From the NCBI RefSeq assembly GCF_004000825.1, contig NZ_BILZ01000005.1, positions 147,039-211,038 on the forward strand: DNA of 64,000 bases. Reading direction: 5' to 3'. Under the pieces are notes generated by a model, which saw only the letters and a list, made by a program, of their open reading frames with translations, had not been told where the DNA came from and did no database searches. A program made the translations under genes and the position numbers. The DNA is from Paenibacillus kobensis NBRC 15729. Lineage in GTDB: Bacteria > Bacillota > Bacilli > Paenibacillales > Paenibacillaceae. Each line of letters begins with the position of its first letter. Within the stretch, counting starts at the first letter, position 1. Of the stretch, positions 26,329-35,414 are shown in pieces.

Positions 26329-26880
26329 TCAGCCATTAACCGACGCTCCGCGCCACTGGCTCCGAATTTGCTCCACGGCAGCCAGAGCAGCTTGATCTTC
26401 CAGGATATCGCCTGGCCGATTGGCTTTGCCCAGTATATAACCTTCAAACCTCGTGCCTGTATATTCGAAAATGTACTGGAATTGCTGAACGAGCGGCAAC
26501 CCCTTAAGATGAGGCTCGTCATCGCCGATGCCGATCACCCAAGCCGACTTGCTTGACAATTTCGCAAGAAACCTGTCTCTGTCCTCCCGCAGCGACTGGG
26601 ACCAACGGTCAATGAATGTTTTGGTGAGCCCGGATGCCCCGTACCAATAGATTGGCGTTGTGAACACCAGAACATCCTGCGCCAGCACCCGTTCGATGAC
26701 CGAACGATAATCATCTTCCGGATACGGTTCTTTCTCGGAATGCCGATAATCTTGGATCGGTTCGATCCTGTAGTCGGCCAGAAAAATAGGATCGGCATCA
26801 AATCCATTCGTTAACCGCTTCGCTAATTGTTCGGAATTCCCGTTTTTTCTCGAGCTCCCGTAAATGACGGCTATTCCCAT
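26329..26880 (-). CDS. NADPH-dependent FMN reductase / flavodoxin-fold oxidoreductase
   Basis: A 183-residue flavodoxin-fold protein. The N-terminal phosphate-binding loop YGSSRKNGNSEQL and the segment TPIYWYGASGLTKTFIDR are typical of the FMN_red/NAD(P)H oxidoreductase family. It is the last gene of the LysW-linked operon, 55 bases after the ATP-grasp ligase, and is followed by a terminator. It may reduce a flavin for a tailoring step or modify the product directly; no specific reaction can be named. Confidence 0.82.
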   Translation of the reverse strand: MGIAVIYGSSRKNGNSEQLAKRLTNGFDADPIFLADYRIEPIQDYRHSEKEPYPEDDYRSVIERVLAQDVLVFTTPIYWYGASGLTKTFIDRWSQSLREDRDRFLAKLSSKSAWVIGIGDDEPHLKGLPLVQQFQYIFEYTGTRFEGYILGKANRPGDILEDQAALAAVEQIRSQWRGASVNG

Positions 26881-26935
26881 ACGTTAGCCTCCTTCCTCCA
26901 CTCATTATTATTGACCAAAGCCCTGGACTCTTTCA

Positions 26936-28192
26936 CTAAGCGATCTCCGCCTCTTGGTTCCGGTAGACGACTTTCAATCCTTCAAGCAGCGAAAGCGCCA
27001 ACCGTTTAGCCTCTTGCGGCGTATCGCTTGCGACGATGAAATAAGCAAGCCGGTCATCCGAGCTTTTCGCCTGGACGACGTGGTCGCCGGGCACGGCAGA
27101 GATGTGCGCTCGTATGACAGAAGGATGCTGGGGCAGCAGCTCGAATCCTTCGATTCGTTCGAACACACCGTCGCGTTCCGCGGTGACATATGCGATCGAT
27201 GCTGCCCTAAGATGCTTCTTCTCGATCGCGACCGGATGATCCAAGTAATAATGAACTGTCGCTTCGAAAATATCGACCCCGAAAGCCAATACCAGCAGAT
27301 CCGATGAAATGTTATCCCCGCCGGGTCTGCCGTTCACTTCGATAATGCGGGGACCGGCCGGCGTAAGCTTCAACTCGACATGGCTCGGTCCGTCCGTTAA
27401 CCCGATCGCTTGGAGCGCATCGACAGCCGTTCTGATGATATCTTCCTGCCGGTCGGTATGAGACGGAGATGGCAGCGTATGGAGCGTTTCTACGAAGTAT
27501 GGCAGAGGCGTCGTCAGCTTTTCGGTCACTGCTGCGAATAACGGCTCGCCACTGCGGACAAACAGCTCCACGCTGAATTCCGGCCCCTGCAAATATTGTT
27601 CGATCAAATACTCTTCTCGCACTTTGAAATCCATATACGTCACTTTAAAAGCGACAATGACGTCCATAGCCTTGCGCAGCTGCGACTCGTCGTTAATAAA
27701 ATAGACGTTTTGGCTACTGGCGCAATTAGTCGGCTTCAGGACGACGGGATACCCGATCTCTTCGGCTGCCGCAACCGCCTCTTCGTACGTTTTTACTTTG
27801 CGGAATTCCGCGCTGGGTACACCGTGTTCGGCGTAAGCCTGCCTCGCCAGATCCTTATTCCGCGATTTTAACGCCGCTTCGTACGGCACGCCCCGCAGGC
27901 CAAGCCGCTCCGCAACCTTCGCCGTCAAGTGGGAAGCGTAATCCGTGGCCGGAATCAGTGCGTCCAACTTACCCGCATAGGGAGACTCCGCTATCGCAAG
28001 ATAGAGCGAATCCTCGTCTCGTATATCCGCAACGATGAGGTCGTGGTAGATGCCCTCATACCCGTATTTGGCCGGATTGTCCTTGGATGACACGATCGAA
28101 ATAACCCGATGCCCCTGTTCGTAGGCTACTCTGGCGAAGCTGACGCCGTAAAAGCTCGGCTCGACAAACGCAATCGTTTTAATCGTTGACAT
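26936..28192 (-). CDS. ATP-grasp ligase, probable peptide-bond-forming enzyme
   Basis: A 418-residue ATP-grasp protein. The order is an N-terminal Rossmann-like domain, the ATP-grasp core with VVLKPTNCASSQNVYF near residue 150, EEYLIEQYLQGPEFSVE near 200 and the metal-binding end EVNGRPGGD near 290, then a C-terminal domain. This matches the BacD/L-amino-acid-ligase group, which joins two free amino acids. In this operon it should couple the unusual amino acid released from the carrier protein to a second amino acid. A GGGGTGG site precedes the ATG. Confidence 0.86.
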   Translation of the reverse strand: MSTIKTIAFVEPSFYGVSFARVAYEQGHRVISIVSSKDNPAKYGYEGIYHDLIVADIRDEDSLYLAIAESPYAGKLDALIPATDYASHLTAKVAERLGLRGVPYEAALKSRNKDLARQAYAEHGVPSAEFRKVKTYEEAVAAAEEIGYPVVLKPTNCASSQNVYFINDESQLRKAMDVIVAFKVTYMDFKVREEYLIEQYLQGPEFSVELFVRSGEPLFAAVTEKLTTPLPYFVETLHTLPSPSHTDRQEDIIRTAVDALQAIGLTDGPSHVELKLTPAGPRIIEVNGRPGGDNISSDLLVLAFGVDIFEATVHYYLDHPVAIEKKHLRAASIAYVTAERDGVFERIEGFELLPQHPSVIRAHISAVPGDHVVQAKSSDDRLAYFIVASDTPQEAKRLALSLLEGLKVVYRNQEAEIA

Positions 28193-28237
28193 GTTTTTCC
28201 ACCCCTTTAATCATTCACTTGGTTTTGCGAAGCAAAC

Positions 28238-29458
28238 CTAAGCCTCTAGCGTTTGTTTCTGCGGCGACTTGCTGTTCAAGACATAGAAGACGATCAGTCC
28301 GGCGAGCATCAGGCCTGCCATCAGTATAAATCCCAGTCCTGGCGAATAACGGTCGATGAGAACGCCAAGCCCCGTGGCGGAGACCGTCTGCAGCAGCAAG
28401 GAAATGCCCATCCAGACCGAAGTTGCGCGTCCCATATACGATTTCGAGACCGACTCCATAAGCGTTGTCGTGATCAGAATGCGCAATGAGGAATTGGTCA
28501 AACCGATGAGCACGCAGCCCAGATAGAGCAGAATCACGGTCGAATTGAAGGCGATCGCCACAAGATTCAGCACGGATACGAGGAAAATGATCACAATCGT
28601 CCCGTACGGCGACAGCCTTCTCGCTAGCGGAGCAGCCAAGAAGCCGGATAGCAATCCGCCTATTCCATAGCACATATCCGACAGTCCGAAGACGACCGAA
28701 TCCCCTCGGACCGACGTGCTGACATAACCCGGCAGCACCACGTTGAACACCATCGTCGTCACGAGCGGGATAATGGACACGATGCCCAGTACGAATAAAG
28801 AAGGTCTCTCCGCCAAATATTGAATGCCGGCTTTGAACGATTCGAAGAACGAGGCTTCCGCTTCCGCGTGTTCGACCGGCATGGCCGAATAGGAGATCCG
28901 TCTGAGGAAGAGGCTGCTCACGAGAAAAGCCGCGGCGTTCAACAACAAAATCACTTCGAAGCCGATATATTTGTACAGGAAGCCGGCCAGTCCTCCAGCT
29001 ATGAACATGCCGACCTGCAGGCTGATCTCGATCAAGGAATTGCCGTGGATCAGCTCCTTCTCAGGCAACAGCTCCTGAACAAGGCTCCGCGAAGCCGACA
29101 TGTAGAGCGCCCATCCCATGCCGTTGACCGCGGCGAATGTGTACAAATATTCGACGTGGAATCCGGTTCCCAAGAAGGCGCCGGCAATGAGTAGCAACGC
29201 GGCAGCTCTTACGACGTTTGCCCACAGCAGAATCGTCTTCCGGTTCCACTTATCGACGAACGTTCCTGCGAATGCGGATATGAGAAATCCGGCAATCACA
29301 TTAAGAGAAAGCATGAGCCCGACGGCGGTCATCGAACCCGTCCGGTCCATCAGATACCAATTGGCACCGATCGTGCTCATGCCTACGCCGAAGCCGGATA
29401 CGATGTCCGCGATAAGATAGTTCCGGAATCTGTTCGACTTCAACACGCTAAATACCAT
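28238..29458 (-). CDS. MFS efflux transporter
   Basis: A 406-residue polytopic protein of the major facilitator superfamily, nearest in look to the macrolide-efflux/MefA-like branch. It has the loop signature GTFVDKWNRKTILLWANV near residue 65 and about twelve hydrophobic segments. A GGAGG site lies inside the end of the transketolase gene, 5 bases before the ATG, and the two genes overlap by 11 bases. It probably exports the product of the LysW-linked pathway. Confidence 0.86.
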   Translation of the reverse strand: MVFSVLKSNRFRNYLIADIVSGFGVGMSTIGANWYLMDRTGSMTAVGLMLSLNVIAGFLISAFAGTFVDKWNRKTILLWANVVRAAALLLIAGAFLGTGFHVEYLYTFAAVNGMGWALYMSASRSLVQELLPEKELIHGNSLIEISLQVGMFIAGGLAGFLYKYIGFEVILLLNAAAFLVSSLFLRRISYSAMPVEHAEAEASFFESFKAGIQYLAERPSLFVLGIVSIIPLVTTMVFNVVLPGYVSTSVRGDSVVFGLSDMCYGIGGLLSGFLAAPLARRLSPYGTIVIIFLVSVLNLVAIAFNSTVILLYLGCVLIGLTNSSLRILITTTLMESVSKSYMGRATSVWMGISLLLQTVSATGLGVLIDRYSPGLGFILMAGLMLAGLIVFYVLNSKSPQKQTLEA

Positions 29459-30392
29459 CCAGGCCTCCTAGTAGGGATTGGATTTGCCGCCGCAGCGGCT
29501 CCAAGCCAAACCCTAAATCCGCAAGCACTTCCGCATGCGTCCCCCCGTAAGTCGGCCACTGTTCTCCGCAGTTATGGGAATGAACCGGATACTCGGACAT
29601 TAGTAATGCCAGATACGACGCCGTACCGCCGGTTGCCCTGTGCTCCTCGACGACGAGGAATCGATCGGCTAACGCCTTTAGAGGCTCCACGTAAGCTTTT
29701 AAGCTTTGACTATCGACATAGCAAGCATGAGCGTGCACGATGAAATCGTACTCTTCGGCTAACTTCATGCACAGTTCCGTTGCTTGTTCCCCGACGGAAA
29801 TCAGGCATAGCCTAGGCCAGACATCCGGCGCTGCCCTCTCTTCTACAAGCAGATCCCTGCATGACCGCTGCGATGCACGCGGCAAGCTTTCGAATGCATC
29901 GTTGCGGGATAAACGAATATAATACGGTTCCGCGGATGCAGCCGCTTCACGAATGACTCTCCTCGTCTCCTCTTCCCCATGCGGACAAGCAATCCTAATA
30001 TTCTGGAAAGATTGAATGACGGCTATGTCCTCCAGTGCATGATGGGTCGTGCCGAACCAACCGCCCGACACGCCGCCGTATGGAGCGACGAGCTTCACAT
30101 TTTTCCCCATATAGCCCATCGACAGCTTCACGCTCTCCGCTGCCCGCAATGCCGCGAAAGCGGCAAAGGTCGAAATAAACGGGACATAGCCCGCTTCAGC
30201 GAGGCCGGCAGCGATGTCGACGCCCGCGAGCTCCGCGATGCCGAGATTAAGGAACCGATTCGGGTGACGGATCTGGAACGGATGGTTTTTGCCCCCTAGA
30301 TCCGCCTCGAGACAAATAATTCGTTGCTCGGTTTCCGCAAGCTTGGCGAGCTCGTCTTTATAGGTCTCCCTCCCTGATAATGTCGTCGTCAC
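29448..30392 (-). CDS. Transketolase, C-terminal subunit
   Basis: About 314 residues covering the pyrimidine-binding and C-terminal domains of a split transketolase (family PF02779/PF02780), including CLEADLGGKNHPF, the segment RFLNLGIAELAGVDIAAGLA with the catalytic glutamate, and PYGGVSGG. The GTG at 30392 overlaps the upstream stop as GTGA and has AAGGTGA 7 bases ahead, so it is preferred to the ATG at 30410. With the N-terminal subunit it should move a two-carbon ketol unit onto an aldehyde, here probably the semialdehyde held by the LysW-type carrier. Confidence 0.88.
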   Translation of the reverse strand: MTTTLSGRETYKDELAKLAETEQRIICLEADLGGKNHPFQIRHPNRFLNLGIAELAGVDIAAGLAEAGYVPFISTFAAFAALRAAESVKLSMGYMGKNVKLVAPYGGVSGGWFGTTHHALEDIAVIQSFQNIRIACPHGEEETRRVIREAAASAEPYYIRLSRNDAFESLPRASQRSCRDLLVEERAAPDVWPRLCLISVGEQATELCMKLAEEYDFIVHAHACYVDSQSLKAYVEPLKALADRFLVVEEHRATGGTASYLALLMSEYPVHSHNCGEQWPTYGGTHAEVLADLGFGLEPLRRQIQSLLGGLDGI

Positions 30393-31198
30393 GATAGGCT
30401 CACCTTCCATCTTCTCGCCAGATTGGCGGGGATTTTGGCGTAATGCGCATCCGGATTCCCCTCGAGCGCAGCAACGCCCTTTCCTTTGACGGTCCGGGCT
30501 AGGACAGCAAGCGGCTTATCGCTGTCCGTCGTGATAGCGGAGAAGATGTCGTCGTGCCGGTGACCGTCAATCTCACGGACGGCGAACCCGAACGCCTCGA
30601 ACCGTTCCTTCAGATGGCGGATCGGCGAAATGTCGTCTACATATCCGTCGTTCTGCCCTCCATTGCAATCGATAATATAGATAAAATTTGTAAGAGACTG
30701 CGCCTGGACGATCTGAGCCGTCTCCCAGATGAGCCCCTCCTGCAGCTCCCCGTCTCCCCCGATCGCGATGCCGAGCCCGCCGGACCCTTGCAGCCTCTGC
30801 GCCAATGCCCAACCCGCCGCGTATGCGACGCCATGCCCCAAGCTGCCCGTCGCGAAAGGAATGCCGGGAAGCTTATGGTTCGGATGCCCCGTGTAGAGCG
30901 AGCCTTGCCTGCCGTAGCTTTCCGCCGGATTGGTTGGCAATCTTCCATACACGTAAAGCGCCGCATAGAGAGCTGCTGCTGCATGCCCCTTGCTCAGAAT
31001 GACGGAGTTATTCTTGTCATGTCCGTATTTCGCGTAGGCGACGACCAATAGATCGATAACCGATAGACTTCCTCCGATGTGACAACCGGTCGGTGCTGCC
31101 GCCATGTCTATGATCAGCTTCCTCGCTTCTCTTGCCCGATCGGCTAACGACAGATCCGAAAGTTCCTGTTCCCTATATACAGGTACTGATTGCTCCAT
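30389..31198 (-). CDS. Transketolase, N-terminal (thiamine diphosphate) subunit
   Basis: A 269-residue thiamine-diphosphate-binding subunit. Visible are PTGCHIGGSLSVIDLL near residue 37, LSKGHAAAALYA near 70, GSLGHGV near 118 and the cofactor motif GDGELQEGLIWE near 148 with the matching DCNGGQNDG. GGAGG lies 5 bases before the ATG, which directly follows the stop of the kinase-peptidase gene. Split transketolases are common outside core carbon metabolism; placement between LysW-pathway genes points to a biosynthetic use, as in vazabitide and azinomycin clusters. Confidence 0.9.
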   Translation of the reverse strand: MEQSVPVYREQELSDLSLADRAREARKLIIDMAAAPTGCHIGGSLSVIDLLVVAYAKYGHDKNNSVILSKGHAAAALYAALYVYGRLPTNPAESYGRQGSLYTGHPNHKLPGIPFATGSLGHGVAYAAGWALAQRLQGSGGLGIAIGGDGELQEGLIWETAQIVQAQSLTNFIYIIDCNGGQNDGYVDDISPIRHLKERFEAFGFAVREIDGHRHDDIFSAITTDSDKPLAVLARTVKGKGVAALEGNPDAHYAKIPANLARRWKVSLS

Positions 31199-33046
31199 TT
31201 AATCCTCCGTTCGTAACCGGAACCATTCGTTAACGGCTTCTCTGAGAATGGCTCGCGAAGATTCGACTTCCCCGTAGGACAAATATTCGTCGTTCGTGTG
31301 ATCCAGACTCGAATCGCCCGGGCCGTAAGCGACCATCGGAACGGAAGTCCAAGCCGAAGCCAGCGTGTTCATGTCGCTCGTTCCCCGTTTCTTCAAATAG
31401 CGAACAGCCTTCCCGTGCTTGGCGAAGCTTCGAACGAAAGCTTTCACAAGCGTATCCGAACGCGGATTGGCAAAGCCCGGCGTCGAGCGAAGCACCTCGA
31501 CCGTCACCGCATCGCCGACGGACAGATCGACCTTGTCCACGTAGTCGTTGCCGGCTTCCGGCGATATTCTGAAGTTCAATATAGCGGTAACCGTTATATA
31601 GCCGCGCTCGTTTCTGTGCTCGATATCGATCAAGGAGGACAAGCTCTGCGGATCGATGTCCCGAACCCTGCTGCGGATGTCGGCCGCGATATCATACAGC
31701 TCGTCGATGGCGCTTACGCTGTTCTTCGCCGCTGTATGCTCCTGCGCGCGTCTAATGGTGATCCGAAGCTTGAACAATCCGTAATACCCTAACGTCAAGC
31801 TGTCTTCGCCGCTAGGTTCGCCGATAATGACCGCGTCTGCCCGATAATGGTCCCGGATGTAGAAAGCGCCTTTCGATGACGAAATTTCTTCTTCCACCGC
31901 GCCGATCACAAGCAGCGAGCCGTTCTCGGGCACGTCCGCTTCCCTTAGCATATGGATGAAGTTCACGAAGCTGCCTTTGGCGTCTACGACGCCTCTTCCG
32001 GTCAGACCGTCTGCGTCCGAATGAACCGGCCACACGTAAGGCACCGTGTCGATATGGCCCAGGAGCAGCAGCGTATGAGGACCGCTGCCCCTGCGGAACA
32101 CAATGTTGCCGGCTTCATCAATCTGACCAGCCACCGACGGATCTTGGATCTCCTCAAGCAAGAAACGGGCAAGCTCGTGCTCGTCTTCGGAAACGGACGG
32201 AATGCGGGCAACCTTGTTCAGCAGCTCGAAGGCGGCAGGCCCGCGCTCCGCTTGCCAGAACCACGTCCGGCCGCCGCGTTCCACCGAATGCGGACCGGAT
32301 ATATTCACGTCGCAGACTCCCCGTCCGGATGCCAGCCTTGCCGCCCTCACCTTCTGCTTCATGCGTCCCTGGACGGATGGGAGCTCTTCGTCCCCGTACA
32401 CATCCGGAATGGTCGAGCCTTCGTCTCCGATATCCCGCAGCAGCCCCGCCGTGCCGGTCACGAAGCGCAGATGATGCGCTTCGAGCTCAACGGCAAGCTC
32501 GGCGCCCAGCACGTCGGCGTCGATATTGATATACGAGGCGAGCTCAGGATCCCAGATCGGAGGCGACAAGCATACGACATCGAAGCTGTTAAGAGCGTCA
32601 TGCAGGAAAGAGGTATGACTGCCCGCATATTGGCCGAATAACGAATCCCGCACGATGACGGTTTTCTGGCCTTGAACTGCCTTGATCGGTTTCGCTTTTC
32701 TGCCGATCACAAGCCCGTTGTCGCCGCCAAGCTGCGCGAACGCGCTAAGCCCTTGTTCCGCGAGCCGCTCCCGTACCGGAGCTAAGATGTTATCATAGTA
32801 GGCTTCTCGGACATAGAGCATCTCCTCCGGGGAGCAATAGCGCACTTCATCACCAGATGGCAGCGTCAAGAAGGGCATTGGCCGCGACAGGTCTTCGTAC
32901 TTCCGGCGTATCGCTTCCGCGCCGCCCGCGACGAGCAGCACTCGGTTCCCTCTTCGCGAGATGCGGCCAATCTCTTCGAAGATCTCAGGATGATTGACGA
33001 TGGTACTGCTGCCAAGCTTGATCACATATAAAGTGCCTCTGCTCAT
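31199..33046 (-). CDS. Fused LysZ-like kinase and LysK-like M20 carboxypeptidase
   Basis: A two-domain protein of about 615 residues. Residues 1-260 are an amino acid kinase of the LysZ/ArgB type (KLGSSTIV, GGDNGLVIGRK, NIDADVLGAEL, FVTGTAGLL). Residues 270-615 are an M20 metallopeptidase of the LysK/ArgE type with metal ligands in LGHIDTVP, GRGVVDAKGS, AVEEEISSSKGA, GEPSGED and SLDHTNDEY. The kinase would phosphorylate the side-chain carboxylate of the LysW-bound glutamate, and the peptidase would free the finished product from LysW. Joining the first activation and final release steps in one chain is unusual, since they are normally separate proteins. The ATG at 33046 overlaps the reductase stop (TAATG); a GTG three codons earlier is less likely. 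Confidence 0.88.
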   Translation of the reverse strand: MSRGTLYVIKLGSSTIVNHPEIFEEIGRISRRGNRVLLVAGGAEAIRRKYEDLSRPMPFLTLPSGDEVRYCSPEEMLYVREAYYDNILAPVRERLAEQGLSAFAQLGGDNGLVIGRKAKPIKAVQGQKTVIVRDSLFGQYAGSHTSFLHDALNSFDVVCLSPPIWDPELASYINIDADVLGAELAVELEAHHLRFVTGTAGLLRDIGDEGSTIPDVYGDEELPSVQGRMKQKVRAARLASGRGVCDVNISGPHSVERGGRTWFWQAERGPAAFELLNKVARIPSVSEDEHELARFLLEEIQDPSVAGQIDEAGNIVFRRGSGPHTLLLLGHIDTVPYVWPVHSDADGLTGRGVVDAKGSFVNFIHMLREADVPENGSLLVIGAVEEEISSSKGAFYIRDHYRADAVIIGEPSGEDSLTLGYYGLFKLRITIRRAQEHTAAKNSVSAIDELYDIAADIRSRVRDIDPQSLSSLIDIEHRNERGYITVTAILNFRISPEAGNDYVDKVDLSVGDAVTVEVLRSTPGFANPRSDTLVKAFVRSFAKHGKAVRYLKKRGTSDMNTLASAWTSVPMVAYGPGDSSLDHTNDEYLSYGEVESSRAILREAVNEWFRLRTED

Positions 33047-34095
33047 TATGGCCACGCTCCTTCGCCTTCTCGAGGCAATCCTTCTTCCTCGGGAAATCCG
33101 AAGTACAGATTAGCTGCCTGAATGGCTTGGCCTGCCGCTCCCTTGAGCAGGTTATCGATCGTCGCCAACGAAACGCAGTTTCGGCCCTCCACATAGGCTC
33201 CGATCTCCGCGAAGTTCGTGCCGTTCACCGTCTTGATCATAGGAGTGCGATTGCCTGCCGGCAGATTGTGAAGGAATGGCTTGGCGGCATAGGCGCTGTA
33301 GAACGCTTTTCTCACATCGACATCGGTAACGCCCTCCTTGAGCAAGGAATAGGATGTCGCCATAATTCCCCGCGGCAAATCCAGGCTGTATACCGAGAAT
33401 TGAAGATCGACCGTACGGTCCAAGTGATAGAACAGCGCATGCTCGATTTCCGGCTTGTGCCGATGGCCGTGCACTTTGTAGGCCCGGAAGTTGTTCGATC
33501 GCTCGGCATGATGCTCGGCCGTCGACTTCCCTCCGCCGCTTGAGCCGGTCTTGGCGTCCGTAATGACGCGGTCCTCGATCAGGTCATTCGCCACTAACGG
33601 ATACAACGTATAGAACGTCGCCACCGCCATGCATCCCGGCAGATTCACTACCTTCTTGCTCCGGTCGATCTCGCTGAATTCGGGAATGAAATAATGCCAG
33701 CCGCCTTCAAAATCATGCTTCAGCGTCTCCGGATAATGCCGCTGCAATAACGCGGTATCGGCAATCCGATAATCGCCGCTCACGTTAAAAATGTAGTCCG
33801 TATGCTCGGAAACCCGGCGGATGAGCTTCGGCAATTCTCCTGTTGGCAAGCATGAGAATACCGCGTCATAATGCCCCTCCAGCTCGGAGACCCGGCTGAA
33901 TTTGAGTCCCCCCGGCTTCTTCTTATGAATCGAAGCCGTGTAATATTTGTCCGCCGGAAGGCCGGCATTCGACTCGGATGAAATGAACGTTACCTCGAAG
34001 CCGGGATGCCTGCGAAGTAGCCTGTACAACTCGGCTCCAGTGAACCCGCTGCCGCCGAGAATGGCCGCTTTCTTCAATTGCGCCGCGCCGCTCAT
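33046..34095 (-). CDS. LysY/ArgC-type acyl-phosphate reductase
   Basis: A 349-residue N-acetyl-glutamyl-phosphate reductase homologue with the NADP loop LGGSGFTGAEL near residue 14, the catalytic cysteine in NLPGCMAVA near 153 and GSSGGGKS near 187. In LysW pathways this enzyme reduces the LysW-bound acyl phosphate to the semialdehyde. The ATG overlaps the aminotransferase stop by 4 bases. A role in ordinary arginine synthesis is less likely because all neighbours belong to the carrier-protein pathway. Confidence 0.88.
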   Translation of the reverse strand: MSGAAQLKKAAILGGSGFTGAELYRLLRRHPGFEVTFISSESNAGLPADKYYTASIHKKKPGGLKFSRVSELEGHYDAVFSCLPTGELPKLIRRVSEHTDYIFNVSGDYRIADTALLQRHYPETLKHDFEGGWHYFIPEFSEIDRSKKVVNLPGCMAVATFYTLYPLVANDLIEDRVITDAKTGSSGGGKSTAEHHAERSNNFRAYKVHGHRHKPEIEHALFYHLDRTVDLQFSVYSLDLPRGIMATSYSLLKEGVTDVDVRKAFYSAYAAKPFLHNLPAGNRTPMIKTVNGTNFAEIGAYVEGRNCVSLATIDNLLKGAAGQAIQAANLYFGFPEEEGLPREGEGAWP

Positions 34096-35414
34096 CCTAA
34101 CCTCGCATCTCTTTCATAGACGACCTTCAAGTCGCTGCTGCTCTCTGCAAGCTGGCGTATCTTATCCGGGTTCGCGTCCACTTTCTTGAATGCCAAGGCG
34201 TATGCCTGAATCCGCTCGTATTCGATCGGCGAACGAAGCTCCCTGCAGATGGTAAGCGTGCTGCGCAGCATCTTCAACGTTTCGGGAAACCGGTCTAGCT
34301 CATAGCCGAAATCTTGCCGGTCCGACAGCGAGAACGGATAGCCGTTGCCGAAGCCTCTCCTGTTCTTGAACGGGAGATGGCCGGGAATCGGCACGTTCTG
34401 CCATTCCCTCGCGAAGACGCCTTCCGCTTGAATCAGCTGCTCGACCGCATGTTTGACCCGGTAATCCTCCAGATCCCCAAGCCCCAGACGCTCCGGCGAC
34501 AGCTTAACGCGGTACATATTATAGCTGTGCTTATAGCCTTCCGGGACGAACGGTCCGCTGAACAGCTTCGTCTCCTTAAGCGCGTTCGTCAGATAAGCGG
34601 CGTTTCTCGCTCGGACCGCATCGTAATAAGGCAGCCGCTCAAGCTGGCTTAAACCGAATGCCGCGGCGATCCAGGACATGCGGTAATCGATACCCGATGA
34701 ATCGAGGAACGCGAGCGCGCGCTGGTAGTCCTCCTTCTCCCGGAAGAACGCAATGCCGCCTTCGCCGCCGACAGGGAAATTTTTATCCGCCATCAGGCTC
34801 TGTCCCGCACTGTCTCCGATCGAGCCGGCCACTTGGCCGTCTATGGATGCAGAATGGGCATGGGAAGCATCTTCGACAAGCCTCAGCGAATGTTTATCCG
34901 CTAATTGGCGCAACGACTGCAAGTCGGCCGGCAAGCCGTGCACATGAACAGGCATGATCGCTTTCGTCTTGCGGGTGATCGCTGCCTCCACCTTCGAAGG
35001 GTCCAGGCAATACGTAACGGGATCGATATCCACGAATATCGGAATTGCTTTGGCGGCAACGACCGCTTGAGCGGTCGCGATGAACGTGAAGGCGGGCACA
35101 ATAACCTCGTCACCGGGCTCCACGCCAACTCCGACAAGAGCTAGGTGCAGACTCGATGTGCCGCTGGACGTGGCAATGGCGTAATTGGCGCCCACGTACC
35201 TGCGGTACGTTTCTTGGAATTCCTCGACGACGCTGTCGCCGTCTTGTTGAATCGAGACGAACATTTGAATAACGTCTTCTTTCGTAATAATAGGAAAATT
35301 GGTTCGGCGAACGTCTTCGGGAATGATGGACGGTCCTCCGTCAATAGCTAGCGGAGAGCGAATCCATTGCTCGTCGGGCAGCTGCAGCGGTTTGCGGATA
35401 AAATCGGTTTTCAT
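34092..35414 (-). CDS. DegT/DnrJ/EryC1-family aminotransferase
   Basis: A 440-residue PLP-dependent aminotransferase of the sugar-aminotransferase type. Visible are ATSSGTSSLHLAL near residue 92, VIVPAFTFIATAQ near 115, VEDASHAHSA near 182 and the PLP lysine in ADKNFPVGGEGG near 210. It replaces the LysJ-type enzyme of ordinary LysW lysine synthesis. Here it may aminate the ketone left after transketolase action on the carrier-bound chain, giving a 2,6-diamino-5,7-dihydroxyheptanoate-like unit. It overlaps its neighbours on both sides by 4 bases. Confidence 0.88.
   Translation of the reverse strand: MKTDFIRKPLQLPDEQWIRSPLAIDGGPSIIPEDVRRTNFPIITKEDVIQMFVSIQQDGDSVVEEFQETYRRYVGANYAIATSSGTSSLHLALVGVGVEPGDEVIVPAFTFIATAQAVVAAKAIPIFVDIDPVTYCLDPSKVEAAITRKTKAIMPVHVHGLPADLQSLRQLADKHSLRLVEDASHAHSASIDGQVAGSIGDSAGQSLMADKNFPVGGEGGIAFFREKEDYQRALAFLDSSGIDYRMSWIAAAFGLSQLERLPYYDAVRARNAAYLTNALKETKLFSGPFVPEGYKHSYNMYRVKLSPERLGLGDLEDYRVKHAVEQLIQAEGVFAREWQNVPIPGHLPFKNRRGFGNGYPFSLSDRQDFGYELDRFPETLKMLRSTLTICRELRSPIEYERIQAYALAFKKVDANPDKIRQLAESSSDLKVVYERDARLG

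Noticed and set aside
33046..34095. ArgC of arginine synthesis
   Set aside because: The protein family allows it, but the neighbours (LysW, LysX-type ligase, transketolase, exporter) point to the carrier-protein pathway instead.
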